A stretch of DNA of 58,674 nt from Marmoricola sp. (GTDB lineage: Bacteria; Actinomycetota; Actinomycetes; Propionibacteriales; Nocardioidaceae): contig JAOPYC010000084.1 in the NCBI GenBank assembly GCA_025964795.1, forward strand, positions 1 to 58,674, in the 5' to 3' direction. The position numbers and the translations under genes are program-made. Under the pieces are notes generated by a model, which was not told the origin of the DNA, did not search any database, and was given only the letters and a program-made list of their open reading frames with translations. This document shows, in pieces, positions 23,780 through 32,720 of the stretch. Position 1 is the first letter of the stretch. Each line of letters opens with the position of its first letter.

Positions 23780-24520
23780 TCAGGAAGCCAACCCGAGCTC
23801 CGCCATCCGCTTGGCGTGGTTCTCGGTGAGGCGGCTGAACATCCGGGACAGGGCGGCAAGGTCCATACCGGGGCGGTCGACGCCGCCGGCGAGCAGGGCG
23901 GCGAGGGAGTCGCGCTCGGCCGCCACCCGCTGGGCCTGGGAGAGGGCCTCGCCCATGAGGCGGCGCCCCCACAGGGCGAGGCGGCCGCCGACGCGGTGGT
24001 CCTGCTCGATGGCACGGCGGACGCGGTCGACGACGAAGTCGGCGTGGCCGGCGTCGGCGAGCGAGTCGACGATCAGCTGACGGGTGCCGATGTCGAGGAA
24101 TTGCGCGATCTCGACGTAGAAGTCGGCGGCCAGCCCGTCGCCGACGTAGGCCTTGATCAGGCCCTCGAGCCAGTCGCTCGGCGCGGTCGCGGTGTGGAAG
24201 ACGTCGAAGGGCTTGCGGAACGGCTCCATCGCCACCATCGGGTCGACGCCGAGGGAGGAGATCCGGTCGAGCAGCGGCTCGACGTGACCGAACTGCACGG
24301 TGGCCATCTTGGCCAGCGCCAGCTTGTCCTCGAGCTGGAGGGCGAGCTTGGCGTCGTCGGCCAGCCGCTCGAAGGCGGAGATCTCGCCGTAGGTGATCGC
24401 ACCGAGCAGGTCGACGACCGCGGCGCGGTAGCCCGGATCCTCGAAGGCGACCGAATCCAGCTCCGGGGCCACCGTCGCGACAGGCGGTGCGGAAGCGTCC
24501 TGAGGTGAGGTTTCGGTCAT
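23780..24520 (-). CDS. Ferritin-like fold protein (tRNA hydroxylase/MiaE-like)
   Basis: A 246-residue helical protein matching the actinobacterial ferritin-like family at the Rv3210c position. Possible di-iron ligands are the Glu in YGEISAFERL and later Glu/His residues, such as the FGHVEP segment. It resembles the fold of tRNA-(ms2io6A)-hydroxylase, but the reaction is not known. The ATG at 24520 has a TAGGGT box six bases upstream. It is divergent from the helicase, with 61 bp between them. Confidence 0.8.
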   Translation of the reverse strand: MTETSPQDASAPPVATVAPELDSVAFEDPGYRAAVVDLLGAITYGEISAFERLADDAKLALQLEDKLALAKMATVQFGHVEPLLDRISSLGVDPMVAMEPFRKPFDVFHTATAPSDWLEGLIKAYVGDGLAADFYVEIAQFLDIGTRQLIVDSLADAGHADFVVDRVRRAIEQDHRVGGRLALWGRRLMGEALSQAQRVAAERDSLAALLAGGVDRPGMDLAALSRMFSRLTENHAKRMAELGLAS

Positions 24521-24581
24521 GTCGGCACCCTACCGATAGACTGGAGCCTGACCGCAGGCTTGATGCCCCCTTGAAGACACT

Positions 24582-26153
24582 GTGGGCGGCTCGCCAGCGG
24601 CGTACGACTATCCAGACCTGCACCCATCGACTCGCCTGCCGGGTCAACACAGAACAGGCAAGATCCTGACTACCTTCAGAGAGCTCGGGGTACTCCCCGA
24701 AATCGCCGACGCGCTCGAGCGCGCCAACATCGTCACCCCCTTCCCGATCCAGGAGATGACCCTCTCGGTCGCCCTGATGGGCACCGACCTGATCGGCCAG
24801 GCCCGCACGGGCACGGGCAAGACGCTCGCCTTCGGCATCCCGGTGCTGCAGCGCGCGGTGGCCCAGCACGACCCCGACTTCAACGACCTCGCGGCGCCCG
24901 GGAAGCCACAGGCCCTGATCGTCGCCCCCACGCGTGAGCTGGCCCTCCAGGTGAGCAAGGACATCAGCATGGCCGGCAAGGACCGCGGCATCCGCGTCCT
25001 CACCGTCTACGGCGGCGTCCCCTACGAGGGCCAGCTCGACGCCCTCGAGGCGGGCGTCGAGGTCGTCGTCGGTACGCCGGGCCGCCTCATCGACCTGATG
25101 AACCGCCGCGCGCTGGACATCTCGCACGTGAAGTCGCTCGTCCTCGACGAGGCCGACGAGATGCTCGACCTGGGCTTCCTGCCCGACGTGGAGCGGCTGC
25201 TCAAGCAGACCCCCGAGACCCGGCAGACGATGCTGTTCTCGGCGACCATGCCGGCCGCGATCGTGGCCCTCGCGCGCACCCACATGCGCCACCCGATGAA
25301 CATCCGGGCGGAGTCCGGCGAGGACACCCAGATGGTGCCCGCGACCGCGCAGTTCATCTACCAGGCCCACGACCTCGACAAGCCCGAGATGATCGGCCGC
25401 CTGCTCCAGGCCGAGGGTGCCGACCTGATGATCGTGTTCACCCGCACCAAGCGCCAGGCCCAGCGCATCGCCGACGACCTCGAGGAGCGCGGCTTCAACT
25501 CCCAGCCGCTCCACGGCGACATGGCCCAGGCCGCCCGCGAGAAGGCGCTGACCAAGTTCCGCGAGGGCAAGCTCCAGGTCCTCGTGGCCACCGACGTCGC
25601 CGCCCGCGGCATCGACGTCACCGGCGTCACCCACGTCGTGAACTACACCTGCCCCGAGGACGAGAAGACCTACGTCCACCGCATCGGCCGCACCGGCCGC
25701 GCGGGCGCGACCGGCATCGCGATCACCTTCGTGGACTGGGCCGACCTGCACCGTTGGAAGATGATCAACAAGGCGCTGGACCTCCCCTTCGAGGACCCGC
25801 AGGAGACCTACTCCAGCTCCGAGCACTTCCTGCACGACCAGGGCATCGCCCCCGGCACCAAGGGACGCCTGATCCCCGAGGGCCAGGTCGTCATCGAGCG
25901 CAAGCCCCGCACCGACGGGCGCGGCGGCAGCGGTGGTCGTGGCGGTCGTGACAGCGGCGGTCGTGGCCGCGACGGCGGCAGCCGCGACAGCGGTCGCGGT
26001 CGCAGCCAGGGCGGCGCCAAGGAGGCCGGTGGCGAGAGCCGACCGGCCGCCTCCGGCGGCGAGGGCTCCGGGGACCGTCCCGCCAAGAAGCGCAACCGGA
26101 GCCGGAGCCGCACGCGCGGCGGCCGGCCCGCCGCAGCCGGCGAGAACAGCTGA
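24582..26153 (+). CDS. rhlE: DEAD-box RNA helicase with RG-rich tail
   Basis: About 523 residues. All DEAD-box motifs are present: Q motif (PFPIQ), ARTGTGKT (about 75-82), PTRELALQV, TPGRLID, VLDEADEML (about 188), FSATM, VATDVAARGIDV and HRIGRTGRAG. The C-terminal 85 residues are Gly/Arg/Ser-rich (RGGRDSGGRGR) and end in a basic RSRSRTRGGR tail, likely an RNA-binding extension. It remodels RNA, probably in ribosome assembly or mRNA decay. The GTG at 24582 is the first in-frame start but has only a weak ribosome-binding site, so the exact N-terminus is uncertain; the conserved part begins near TTFRELGVLPEI. Confidence 0.9.
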   Translation: MGGSPAAYDYPDLHPSTRLPGQHRTGKILTTFRELGVLPEIADALERANIVTPFPIQEMTLSVALMGTDLIGQARTGTGKTLAFGIPVLQRAVAQHDPDFNDLAAPGKPQALIVAPTRELALQVSKDISMAGKDRGIRVLTVYGGVPYEGQLDALEAGVEVVVGTPGRLIDLMNRRALDISHVKSLVLDEADEMLDLGFLPDVERLLKQTPETRQTMLFSATMPAAIVALARTHMRHPMNIRAESGEDTQMVPATAQFIYQAHDLDKPEMIGRLLQAEGADLMIVFTRTKRQAQRIADDLEERGFNSQPLHGDMAQAAREKALTKFREGKLQVLVATDVAARGIDVTGVTHVVNYTCPEDEKTYVHRIGRTGRAGATGIAITFVDWADLHRWKMINKALDLPFEDPQETYSSSEHFLHDQGIAPGTKGRLIPEGQVVIERKPRTDGRGGSGGRGGRDSGGRGRDGGSRDSGRGRSQGGAKEAGGESRPAASGGEGSGDRPAKKRNRSRSRTRGGRPAAAGENS

Positions 26154-26165
26154 GTCACCCGCCGA

Positions 26166-26807
26166 TCAGGCGGTGACGACGACCTTCGTCCCGACCGGCG
26201 CGAAGTCCCACAGGGTCTTCGCGTCGGGCAGCGCCTGACGGATGCAGCCGTGGCTCTGCGGGGTGCCGAGCTGGGCGGCGGTCTGCAGCGCCTTTCCGTT
26301 CTTGGTCGGGATGCTGTGGAACCCGATGGCGGCGTTGTTCCCGCGGGTGAACCGCACGAAGTACTGCATCACCCCCGAGTCGTCGATCCCCACGGCCCAG
26401 CGCGAGTGTGAGTAGACCGCGTAGGTGCCGGGGTGCAGGTTGTCGGTGAGGCTGCCCGAGACCAGGTAGGTGGTCTGCACCGTCTTCGAGTCGGGCTCGA
26501 CCAACCAGACCCGCTGGTCGCTCATGTCGAAGACCACGCGCTTGCCGGTGCCGCTGTCGGCCGGAAGTGCGCTCTCCGAGGTCGGCGACGCGCTCTCGGA
26601 CGGGCTCTCGGACGGGCTCTCGGACGGGGTCGCGGACAGCGAGTGGAGCCGCGCGGTCGCGAGGTTCGCCGAGGAGCTCGACGGGGACGAGGCAGCGGCC
26701 GGTGAGGTCCCGTCAGGGAGCACCCCGAGGCCGCCGAGCAACGAGACCATCGTGACCCCGAAGGCCGCCCCGGCAGCGATCAGACGGCGGTATCGGGGTC
26801 GGACCAA
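26166..26807 (-). CDS. L,D-transpeptidase (YkuD fold), membrane-anchored or secreted
   Basis: A 213-residue protein with an N-terminal hydrophobic segment (about 10-30) and a Ser/Pro/Glu-rich linker containing repeated SESPSESPSES. The C-terminal YkuD domain has the catalytic SHGCIRQ (about 186-192) and the upstream His in GFHSIP. It would form 3-3 crosslinks or cell-wall attachments outside the membrane. The TTG start at 26807 lies just two bases after the ParA stop, so translation is probably coupled. It is convergent with the helicase gene. Confidence 0.85.
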   Translation of the reverse strand: MVRPRYRRLIAAGAAFGVTMVSLLGGLGVLPDGTSPAAASSPSSSSANLATARLHSLSATPSESPSESPSESASPTSESALPADSGTGKRVVFDMSDQRVWLVEPDSKTVQTTYLVSGSLTDNLHPGTYAVYSHSRWAVGIDDSGVMQYFVRFTRGNNAAIGFHSIPTKNGKALQTAAQLGTPQSHGCIRQALPDAKTLWDFAPVGTKVVVTA

Positions 26808-26811
26808 AGGT

Positions 26812-27570
26812 TCAGGTCCGCTTCAGGAGACCGGTGGCCACGTCACGGTAGGCCTGCGCGCCCTTGTTGCTGCGTGACGTCTTCAGGATCGACCGGCCGG
26901 CGGCAGGAGCCTCGGCGAACCGGATCGATTTCGGGATGGGCGGCTCGATGACCTCGAGGTCATAGGTCTCGGAGATCGTCTCCAGCACGGTGCGGGAGTG
27001 GTTGGTGCGCCCGTCGTAGAGCGTCGGCAGCACGCCCCAGACCTCGAGGTCGCGGTTGGTGAACCGCTTCACGTCGTGCACGGTGTCGAGCAGCTGCCCG
27101 ACACCACGGTGCGACAGCGTCTCGCACTGCAACGGGATCAGCACCCCGGTAGCGGCCGTGAGGGCGGCGACCGTGAGCACGCCCAGCGAGGGCGGGCAGT
27201 CGAGCAGCACCCAGTCGTAGCCGTCGGTGTCTTCCACGGCCGTGCGGATGACGTACTCGCGCCCGGTGCGGGTCAGCAGGTCGGCCTCCGCGCGGGCGAG
27301 CTCGATGGTGGCCGGCAGCAGGTCCACGCCGTCGTCGGTCTCCAGGATCGCCTCGCCGGGGTCGAGCCCCTTGGTGAGCACGTGGTGGACCGAGATGTCG
27401 AGGTCCTCGGGGTCGATGCCCAGGCTGAAGGTGAGGCAGGCCTGCGGGTCGAGGTCGATGAGCAGGACCTTCTGCCCCTGCTCGGCGAGCGCGGCTCCGA
27501 GCGAGGCGACAGTGGTCGTCTTGGCGACGCCGCCCTTCTGGTTGGCGACAGCGAGCACGTGGGTCTTCAT
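26812..27570 (-). CDS. ParA/Soj-family ATPase
   Basis: A 252-residue MinD/ParA-type ATPase. The deviant Walker A is NQKGGVAKTTT (about 10-20), Walker A' is LLIDLDPQ and Walker B is VLLDCPPSLG. It matches Rv3213c. There is no ParB partner nearby, so the partner may be elsewhere or the protein may position other cargo. The ATG at 27570 was chosen over the in-frame GTG at 27573. The C-terminal end reads into a coupled L,D-transpeptidase gene. Confidence 0.9.
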   Translation of the reverse strand: MKTHVLAVANQKGGVAKTTTVASLGAALAEQGQKVLLIDLDPQACLTFSLGIDPEDLDISVHHVLTKGLDPGEAILETDDGVDLLPATIELARAEADLLTRTGREYVIRTAVEDTDGYDWVLLDCPPSLGVLTVAALTAATGVLIPLQCETLSHRGVGQLLDTVHDVKRFTNRDLEVWGVLPTLYDGRTNHSRTVLETISETYDLEVIEPPIPKSIRFAEAPAAGRSILKTSRSNKGAQAYRDVATGLLKRT

Positions 27571-27660
27571 CACGCCACATTGTGCCGTACGACGCCTGAA
27601 CCGCCACGCACTGAACCCCGCCCGCGGACGGCGCGTCTCGGTCGAGCGCCGCGGGACGGC

Positions 27661-28329
27661 TCACCAGGTGGGACGCGGGCCGCCGAACGGCATCTCCAGC
27701 GCCTCCGGGCCGAACCCGGTGACGTCGGCCAGCAGCCAGTCGTCGTGCAGCAGCAGCGCGGCCGAGGCGGGCCGCATCACCAGCCACAGCCACCGCCCGT
27801 CGGCCTCCCCGGCGAACACGGCCCGGGCCAGGATGTCGTCCTCCGCGTGGTGCGGAGCACCGCTGTCGGGAGCGTCCTCGCGGGCGTCGTCGACCAGCCA
27901 CAGGGGCACGGTCCGGCCACCGGCGCGCACGTGGATGGCCGGGGGCCCGTTGCTGATCTGCGGCCCCGGGTCGTCGTACGTCGTTCCGGCGCACCGCGCC
28001 CCCAGACCGACCCCGGGCTCCTCGGAGACGATGGTGACCTCGACCTCGCCGTCGAGCTCGCTGGTGCCGACCGTGGTGGTCACCGTGGCCCGGACCCGCC
28101 CGTCGTGTCCGACGCAGCCGAAGTCGGCGATCGACCACCCCGGGCTCATCGGCCAGGGCAGGTAGGTCGGCAGGTCGTCGCTGCGACCGACCAGCTCGGC
28201 GAACGAGTCGTAGTCGGCCTCGTCGGGACGCCACAGGGGTTCGATCGGCCCGTGCGCCGAGCAGGCGAAGGACGCGCCTTCACCGGTGACCGGCGAGGTG
28301 CAGCGAGGACACGACGCGGCGAGCGGCAC
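27661..28329 (-). CDS. Actinobacterial DUF6758-like protein with zinc ribbon
   Basis: A 222-residue protein with an N-terminal CPRC and, 13 residues later, another cysteine and a histidine (FACSAHG), which form a plausible zinc ribbon. The rest is beta-rich and ends in PFGGPRPTW. I associate it with DUF6758 from memory, without certainty. No known reaction. GTG start at 28329. Confidence 0.6.
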   Translation of the reverse strand: MPLAASCPRCTSPVTGEGASFACSAHGPIEPLWRPDEADYDSFAELVGRSDDLPTYLPWPMSPGWSIADFGCVGHDGRVRATVTTTVGTSELDGEVEVTIVSEEPGVGLGARCAGTTYDDPGPQISNGPPAIHVRAGGRTVPLWLVDDAREDAPDSGAPHHAEDDILARAVFAGEADGRWLWLVMRPASAALLLHDDWLLADVTGFGPEALEMPFGGPRPTW

Positions 28330-28375
28330 GGGACCGAGGGTAGTAGAAGTCGGTCTCCGGGGCGCCGATCGTCGC

Positions 28376-28951
28376 TCAGGAGTTCCAGCGCAGCACGGTC
28401 GGTGACTCGCGCTCGCTGCCCAGCACCGAGATCGTCGCGGTGTCGAGCGAGAACAGCCGCCCCTCCTGCACCGGCTGGTCGAGCCACCGGGCGGCCAGGG
28501 CGCGCGACGCGTGCCCGTGGCTGAACACCAGCACCCGCCCGCCGTGGTCGCGCACCCGCGCGACCACGCGGTCCATCCGGGCCGACACCTCCTCGGCGGT
28601 GTCCCCGCCGGGGCAGGGATGGGTCCACACCGTCCAGCCGGGGACGGCCTCGCGGATCGTGGCGGTGGTTAGGCCCTCGTAGTCGCCGTAGTCCCACTCG
28701 GTGAGGTCCTCGTCGAGCTCGGCGTCGGGGAACCCCGCCAGCTCAGCCGTACGCCGGGCGCGCAGGCGAGGGCTGGTCAGCACGAGGTCGAACTCGACCC
28801 CCTCGAGCCGCTGCTCCAGCCGGCGGGCGACGGCCTCGCCGGCGGGGGTGAGCTCGAGCTCGGTGTGCGAGGTGTGCAGCCCGTCGCGGCTCCACTCGGT
28901 CTCGCCGTGCCGAATCACCCACAGCTCGTCCGGGGTCTCGCGCTCGCTCAC
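28376..28951 (-). CDS. Histidine phosphatase family protein
   Basis: A 191-residue phosphoglycerate-mutase-fold phosphatase. The catalytic RHGETEWS is at about 14-21, the acid Glu region is TEWDYGDYEG (about 90), and the second His is SHGHASR (about 150-156). It is the positional counterpart of Rv3214 (gpm2), reported to be an acid phosphatase rather than a mutase. The GTG at 28951 lies four bases after the MaoC stop. Confidence 0.88.
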   Translation of the reverse strand: MSERETPDELWVIRHGETEWSRDGLHTSHTELELTPAGEAVARRLEQRLEGVEFDLVLTSPRLRARRTAELAGFPDAELDEDLTEWDYGDYEGLTTATIREAVPGWTVWTHPCPGGDTAEEVSARMDRVVARVRDHGGRVLVFSHGHASRALAARWLDQPVQEGRLFSLDTATISVLGSERESPTVLRWNS

Positions 28952-28955
28952 GGGG

Positions 28956-29489
28956 TCACTCTGCCTTCGGGCCGGGCCAGTTCTTGTCGGGCTGCGGGAC
29001 GGGGCGGCCGGGCTGCTCGCCACCACGCTCGGTGAGGTAGCTGTCCTTGGGGACCATCACCTTGCGACGGAAGATGCACACGATCTTGCCGTCCTGGTTG
29101 TAGCCGATGGTCTCCACGTGCACGACGCCCCGGTCGTCCTTGCTCTTGCTCTCCCACTTGTCGAGGACCGTGGTCTCGCCGTAGAGCGTGTCCCCGTGGA
29201 AGGTGGGCGCCACGTGCCGCAGCGACTCGATCTCGAGGTTCGCGATGGCCTTGCCGGAGATGTCCGGCACGCTCATGCCGAGCAGGATCGAGTAGACGTA
29301 GTTGCCGACCACGACGTTCTTGCCGAACTGGGTGGTCTCCTCGGCGTAGTGGGAGTCGAGGTGCAACGGGTGGTGGTTCATGGTCAGCAGGCAGAACATG
29401 TGGTCGTCGAACTCGGTGACGGTCTTGCCGGGCCAGTGCTTGTACGTCGCACCGACCTCGAACTCCTCATAGCTGCGTCCGAACTGCAT
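28956..29489 (-). CDS. MaoC-like hotdog hydratase
   Basis: A 177-residue single MaoC/hotdog domain. It has the hydratase motif as D-x4-H: the region MNHHPLHLDSHYAEET (about 38-53), a common form in mesaconyl-CoA or enoyl-CoA hydratases. It acts on an unknown CoA-thioester. The ATG at 29489 has AGGAGCCGCAGG upstream. It starts the run MaoC-phosphatase-DUF6758 on the minus strand and is divergent from the LicD fusion with 135 bp between. Confidence 0.85.
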   Translation of the reverse strand: MQFGRSYEEFEVGATYKHWPGKTVTEFDDHMFCLLTMNHHPLHLDSHYAEETTQFGKNVVVGNYVYSILLGMSVPDISGKAIANLEIESLRHVAPTFHGDTLYGETTVLDKWESKSKDDRGVVHVETIGYNQDGKIVCIFRRKVMVPKDSYLTERGGEQPGRPVPQPDKNWPGPKAE

Positions 29490-29624
29490 CCTGCGGCTCC
29501 TCGTGTGCGGCGACCTGAACCTGCGGAAGTCTGCCACGCGCCGAGCGAGCGGCTCCGGCCCACTCCCCCTCCCGTGCCGTAGATTCCTCTCGTCCACACT
29601 CGACCGACCCGGAGGCACCAGGCA

Positions 29625-31172
29625 GTGACGCTTTCCGCCCGCGTGGACGACACCGGCATCGAGCTGAGCGAGCTCCTCGACACTCCTCTCGACGTCCGCT
29701 TCGCCGGCCACCGGGTCTGGTCCTTCAACGCTCGGCGGGACGCCGACACCGCCAAGGGCCAGGTGCACGTGACCTGGCCCCGGGCCATCCAGGAGCGCCT
29801 GTCCGGGGTGGCCCACGTCAGCGTCGAGGGGCACCTCGACGGGGTGGTCTGGTTCGAGGGCGACGTGCGCTTCGGCACGTCGTCCGACGAGCTGCGCATC
29901 GTCGACGACGCCGGCCAGCCGCTGACCCTCGACAAGGGCGGGCGCCTGCAGCGCACCTTCGACCGGATGGACAGCGACTCGGTCAACGAGCTGGTCACCG
30001 CCTCGCGCAAGGTGCTCGACGACCTCGTCGAGGTCTGTGGCCTCGACGCCTACCTCTGCTACGGCGGCCTGCTCGGCGCCGTCCGCGACGGCAAGATGAT
30101 CGGCCACGACTCCGACGTCGACCTGGCCTGGCTGAGCAAGCACACCCACCCGTTCGACATCATCCGCGAGAGCCGGCAGGCCGAGCGCCAGATGCGCGAG
30201 CGGGGGTGGCACGTCGTCCGCATGTCGGCGGCGAACTTCAAGGTCTGGGCCCCGTTGCCCAACGGCAACCGGGCGGGTGTCGACGTCTTCGGGTCCTTCT
30301 ACATCGGCGACCACTTCCACATCACCGGCTCGCTGCGTGGCAGCCTCGACCGCGACCGGATCCTGCCCTTCGGCACGATCGAGCTCGAGGGCGTCGAGTT
30401 CCCGGCGCCGCACGACGTCGAGGCGTTCCTGGCCTACACCTACGGCCCCGGCTGGAGGGTGCCCGACCCGGCCTTCCACTTCGACCACCCGCCCGAGAAC
30501 ACCCAGATGATGTCGCAGTGGTGGCGCGGCAGCCGGCTGCGGCTCTGGTACTGGTCGGCCTTCTACGAGTCGCCCCGGGCCGCCCTGGTCCCCAAGGAGC
30601 CCTCGCTGTTCGCCCGCTGGGTGGCCGAACGCATCGAGCCCGGCGCACGCGTCGTCGAGCTCGGCTCGGGCACCGGCCGCGACGCGGTGTGGCTGGCCGA
30701 GCAGGGGTTCCAGGTCAACGCCAGCGACTACGCCGGGGCCGCGCGCGGGATCACCCGTCGCCGGCTCCGGAGCCTCGGGCTGAAGGTCCCGGTGAAGGGC
30801 TACAACCTCGAGGCGCCGTACAGCTATCTGACCCAGGGCGCGAAGCTCGCCCACCAGCCCGGGGTGAAGCACGTCTACGCGCGGTTCCTGGTCGACGCGC
30901 TGGCGCCGAGCGGCCGGGACGGGCTGTGGCGGTTCTGCTCGATGGTCTGCCGCTCGGGCGGCCACACCTTCATCGAGTTCCGGACCGCCGCCAACCGCGG
31001 TGAGCCCACCTTCTTCGGTCCGCACATCCGGACCTACGCCCGCGTCCCCGTGGTCGAGGCCGAGATCGCGCGGCACGGTGGCACCGTGGTCACCAAGACC
31101 GTCGGTCGCGATCTGGCGCCGCTGGAGAACGAGAACCCCGTCGTCTGCCGACTGGAAGTGAGCTGGACATGA
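29625..31172 (+). CDS. LicD-type nucleotidyltransferase fused to a SAM methyltransferase (copy 1)
   Basis: A 515-residue three-part protein. Residues 1-110 form a beta-rich domain shared with its paralogue at 36468-38033. Residues 120-300 match the LicD superfamily, with YGGLLGAVRDGKMIGHDSDV (about 146-165; the acidic DSDVD is the metal site) and YGPGWRVPDPAFHF. Residues 335-515 are a class I methyltransferase, with motif I VVELGSGTGRD (about 343-353). LicD enzymes transfer phosphorylated alcohols such as phosphocholine from CDP carriers to glycans. This one probably also methylates its product; that joint role is inferred. The GTG at 29625 follows a GGAGGCACC ribosome-binding site. It overlaps the coiled-coil gene by four bases. 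Confidence 0.82.
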   Translation: MTLSARVDDTGIELSELLDTPLDVRFAGHRVWSFNARRDADTAKGQVHVTWPRAIQERLSGVAHVSVEGHLDGVVWFEGDVRFGTSSDELRIVDDAGQPLTLDKGGRLQRTFDRMDSDSVNELVTASRKVLDDLVEVCGLDAYLCYGGLLGAVRDGKMIGHDSDVDLAWLSKHTHPFDIIRESRQAERQMRERGWHVVRMSAANFKVWAPLPNGNRAGVDVFGSFYIGDHFHITGSLRGSLDRDRILPFGTIELEGVEFPAPHDVEAFLAYTYGPGWRVPDPAFHFDHPPENTQMMSQWWRGSRLRLWYWSAFYESPRAALVPKEPSLFARWVAERIEPGARVVELGSGTGRDAVWLAEQGFQVNASDYAGAARGITRRRLRSLGLKVPVKGYNLEAPYSYLTQGAKLAHQPGVKHVYARFLVDALAPSGRDGLWRFCSMVCRSGGHTFIEFRTAANRGEPTFFGPHIRTYARVPVVEAEIARHGGTVVTKTVGRDLAPLENENPVVCRLEVSWT

Positions 31173-31381
31173 GCAAGGCAACCCGGGCGCTGGAGCGCCT
31201 CAGCGGAAAGGCCGAGATCGCCGCCCTGCGCGACGAGGTGCGTCAGCTGCGCAGCGCCGTGGAGGAGTCGCGCCGGCTCAACGAACGGCTCTCCGACGTC
31301 CTCGACGTCGTCACCGAGTTGCTCGTCCCCGCCGTCGACCGCAACGAGGAGCGCCTCGCGGCGACGCTCGAGAAGCTCTGA
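31169..31381 (+). CDS. Small coiled-coil partner of the LicD fusion (copy 1)
   Basis: A 70-residue, heptad-rich protein overlapping the LicD fusion stop by four bases (ATGA). The pattern EVRQLRSAVEESRRLNERLS followed by DVVTELLVPAVDRNEERLAA recurs in the 82-residue protein at 36232-36480, also coupled to a LicD fusion. I recall a family named DUF6752 of this type in actinobacterial surface-glycan clusters, with uncertainty. It may tether or oligomerise the enzyme. No enzymatic motif. Confidence 0.75.
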   Translation: MSKATRALERLSGKAEIAALRDEVRQLRSAVEESRRLNERLSDVLDVVTELLVPAVDRNEERLAATLEKL

Positions 31382-31408
31382 GCACTCCCCCGGGCCCCGC
31401 CGCCCGGG

Positions 31409-31591
31409 TCAGGCGCCGCCGCCGCCGGCCTTGCGCCGGTGCATCTTCGGACCGTGACCGCCCACCTCGGAGCCGTGCGCCTTCTCCTTGACCGGCTGGT
31501 CCTTGGGTACGCCGCGGTCGTTGGCCTGCTTGCGGTCGAGGGCCTCGCGCATCTTGGCCTTGATGTCCTGGTTGGCATCGTCGTCGGGCAT
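31409..31591 (-). CDS. DUF5302-like small hydrophilic protein
   Basis: A 60-residue charged protein (DIKAKMREALDRKQANDRG... ending in PKMHRRKAGG) matching the small actinobacterial DUF5302 family; function unknown. The ATG at 31591 has GAGGAG five bases upstream, which decides against an earlier GTG at 31597. Confidence 0.8.
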   Translation of the reverse strand: MPDDDANQDIKAKMREALDRKQANDRGVPKDQPVKEKAHGSEVGGHGPKMHRRKAGGGGA

Positions 31592-31661
31592 GCTCACTCC
31601 TCAGCAGGGGTCGGGACCTCACCATGTCAAAGCTCTGGCCGAGGGTCGAGCGATTTGAGCC

Positions 31662-32690
31662 TCACGCCCTGATCTGGCGGGCCACCACCCCAGCCAACCA
31701 CGCCACGGCGGCCTCGCTGACCGCGGCCGGGTCGACACTCCCGGGATCCACCCCGGGCACGGCGACCGGTCGCAGCTCGTCCCAGTCGCCGAGCAGCTCG
31801 ACGTCGAGGGTCTGCAGCTTCGCCACCATGGCCGCCGCGTGCTCCTCGACCCAGGGCGCGAGCGGCAGGCCGATCCTGGCCTCGCTCCCCCGCTGGACGG
31901 CCGAATGGGTGTCGGCCAGGAAGTTCTTGCGCTGCCGCTGGCCGGCCGGGAAGGCCAGGCCCTCGGTCTCCAGGAGGGCGTTGACCTGGCGCAGCGCCTC
32001 GGCCGACGCGACCCCGATGGACTCGTTCGACCGGGGCGGGGGCACCAGCCCGTCGGCCGGGGTGCCCACCAGCGACAGGAACCGGTCCCGCAGCACGTCC
32101 GGCGCGGCGCCGGGGGGCGGCACCGTGACCAGGACCAGCCGGGTCCCGCCGCGCGACCAGTTGCGGCAGATGCGCACGAGGTTCTGCTGGCGCCAGAACG
32201 ACTTGCCGGCCGGCGTGACGCTCTCGGGGTCGCGGCCGGGGTGCGGCCGGGAGACCCGGGCGCCCTCGACGAAGTCGGCGAAGGTCCAGGCCCGGCCGTT
32301 CTGGACGCTCTCCTGCCACATCGCGGCGAGGTTGCGGTTGAGGTCCCGGGCGGTGACCACGACCGTGACGTCCTCGAAACCGGCCAGGACCCGGTCGACC
32401 TTCTCCGGCAGTGCGGGGCCGAGGAACTCCATCGAGATCACCGACGTGCCGTCGTGGGCGCGGATCTCGTCGGCCAGCGCCTGCCAGGCGCCCGTGTGGG
32501 CCTGGGCCGCGGCGTGCCCCAGCACGTCCATCACCCCGCGCATCTGGTCGCCACCGGCCCGGCCGGGGAACAGCACCCCACGCTCGGCCAGCAGCTCCCG
32601 GTTGGTCCACAGCAGCGACTGCAGGTAGGTGGTCCCCGACTTCATCGCCCCGACGTGGAGCACCACCCTGGACCCGCCGCCCCTCGCCAT
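31662..32690 (-). CDS. Sulfotransferase-like P-loop protein (copy 1)
   Basis: A 342-residue protein with an N-terminal PAPS-type phosphosulfate loop, HVGAMKSGTTYLQ (about 11-23), and VVVTARDLNRNLAAMWQESV (about 115-135), the second PAPS-binding region. Sulfotransferases move sulfate from PAPS to a sugar or other hydroxyl; the acceptor is unknown. Its paralogue is at 35058-36215 with the same WQES pattern. The ATG at 32690 lies 7 nt after a TACACT box (leaderless). It lies between two LicD cassettes, which suggests a surface glycan as substrate. Confidence 0.8.
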   Translation of the reverse strand: MARGGGSRVVLHVGAMKSGTTYLQSLLWTNRELLAERGVLFPGRAGGDQMRGVMDVLGHAAAQAHTGAWQALADEIRAHDGTSVISMEFLGPALPEKVDRVLAGFEDVTVVVTARDLNRNLAAMWQESVQNGRAWTFADFVEGARVSRPHPGRDPESVTPAGKSFWRQQNLVRICRNWSRGGTRLVLVTVPPPGAAPDVLRDRFLSLVGTPADGLVPPPRSNESIGVASAEALRQVNALLETEGLAFPAGQRQRKNFLADTHSAVQRGSEARIGLPLAPWVEEHAAAMVAKLQTLDVELLGDWDELRPVAVPGVDPGSVDPAAVSEAAVAWLAGVVARQIRA

Positions 32691-32697
32691 GGGGCGG

Positions 32698-32703
32698 AGT
32701 GTA
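32698..32703 (-). promoter_or_regulatory. -10 box for leaderless sulfotransferase mRNA
   Basis: TACACT on the minus strand, then CCGCCCC (7 nt), then ATG. No ribosome-binding site is seen. Confidence 0.6.
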
Positions 32704-32720
32704 GCGACGCCCGTGACCCC

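Noticed and set aside
25905..26140. Repetitive GGTCGTGGC-type DNA at the end of the DEAD-box gene
   Set aside because: It encodes the Arg/Gly tail of the helicase and is explained by protein composition.
28956..31181. A 741-codon minus-strand reading that ends in the MaoC protein
   Set aside because: Its first 560 residues are antisense to the LicD fusion and look random; only the last 177 residues are a true gene, with ATG 29489.
31381..31408. CCCGGG-rich hairpin between the coiled-coil and DUF5302-like genes
   Set aside because: Short, with several equal foldings and no T-run; not firm enough to call a terminator.
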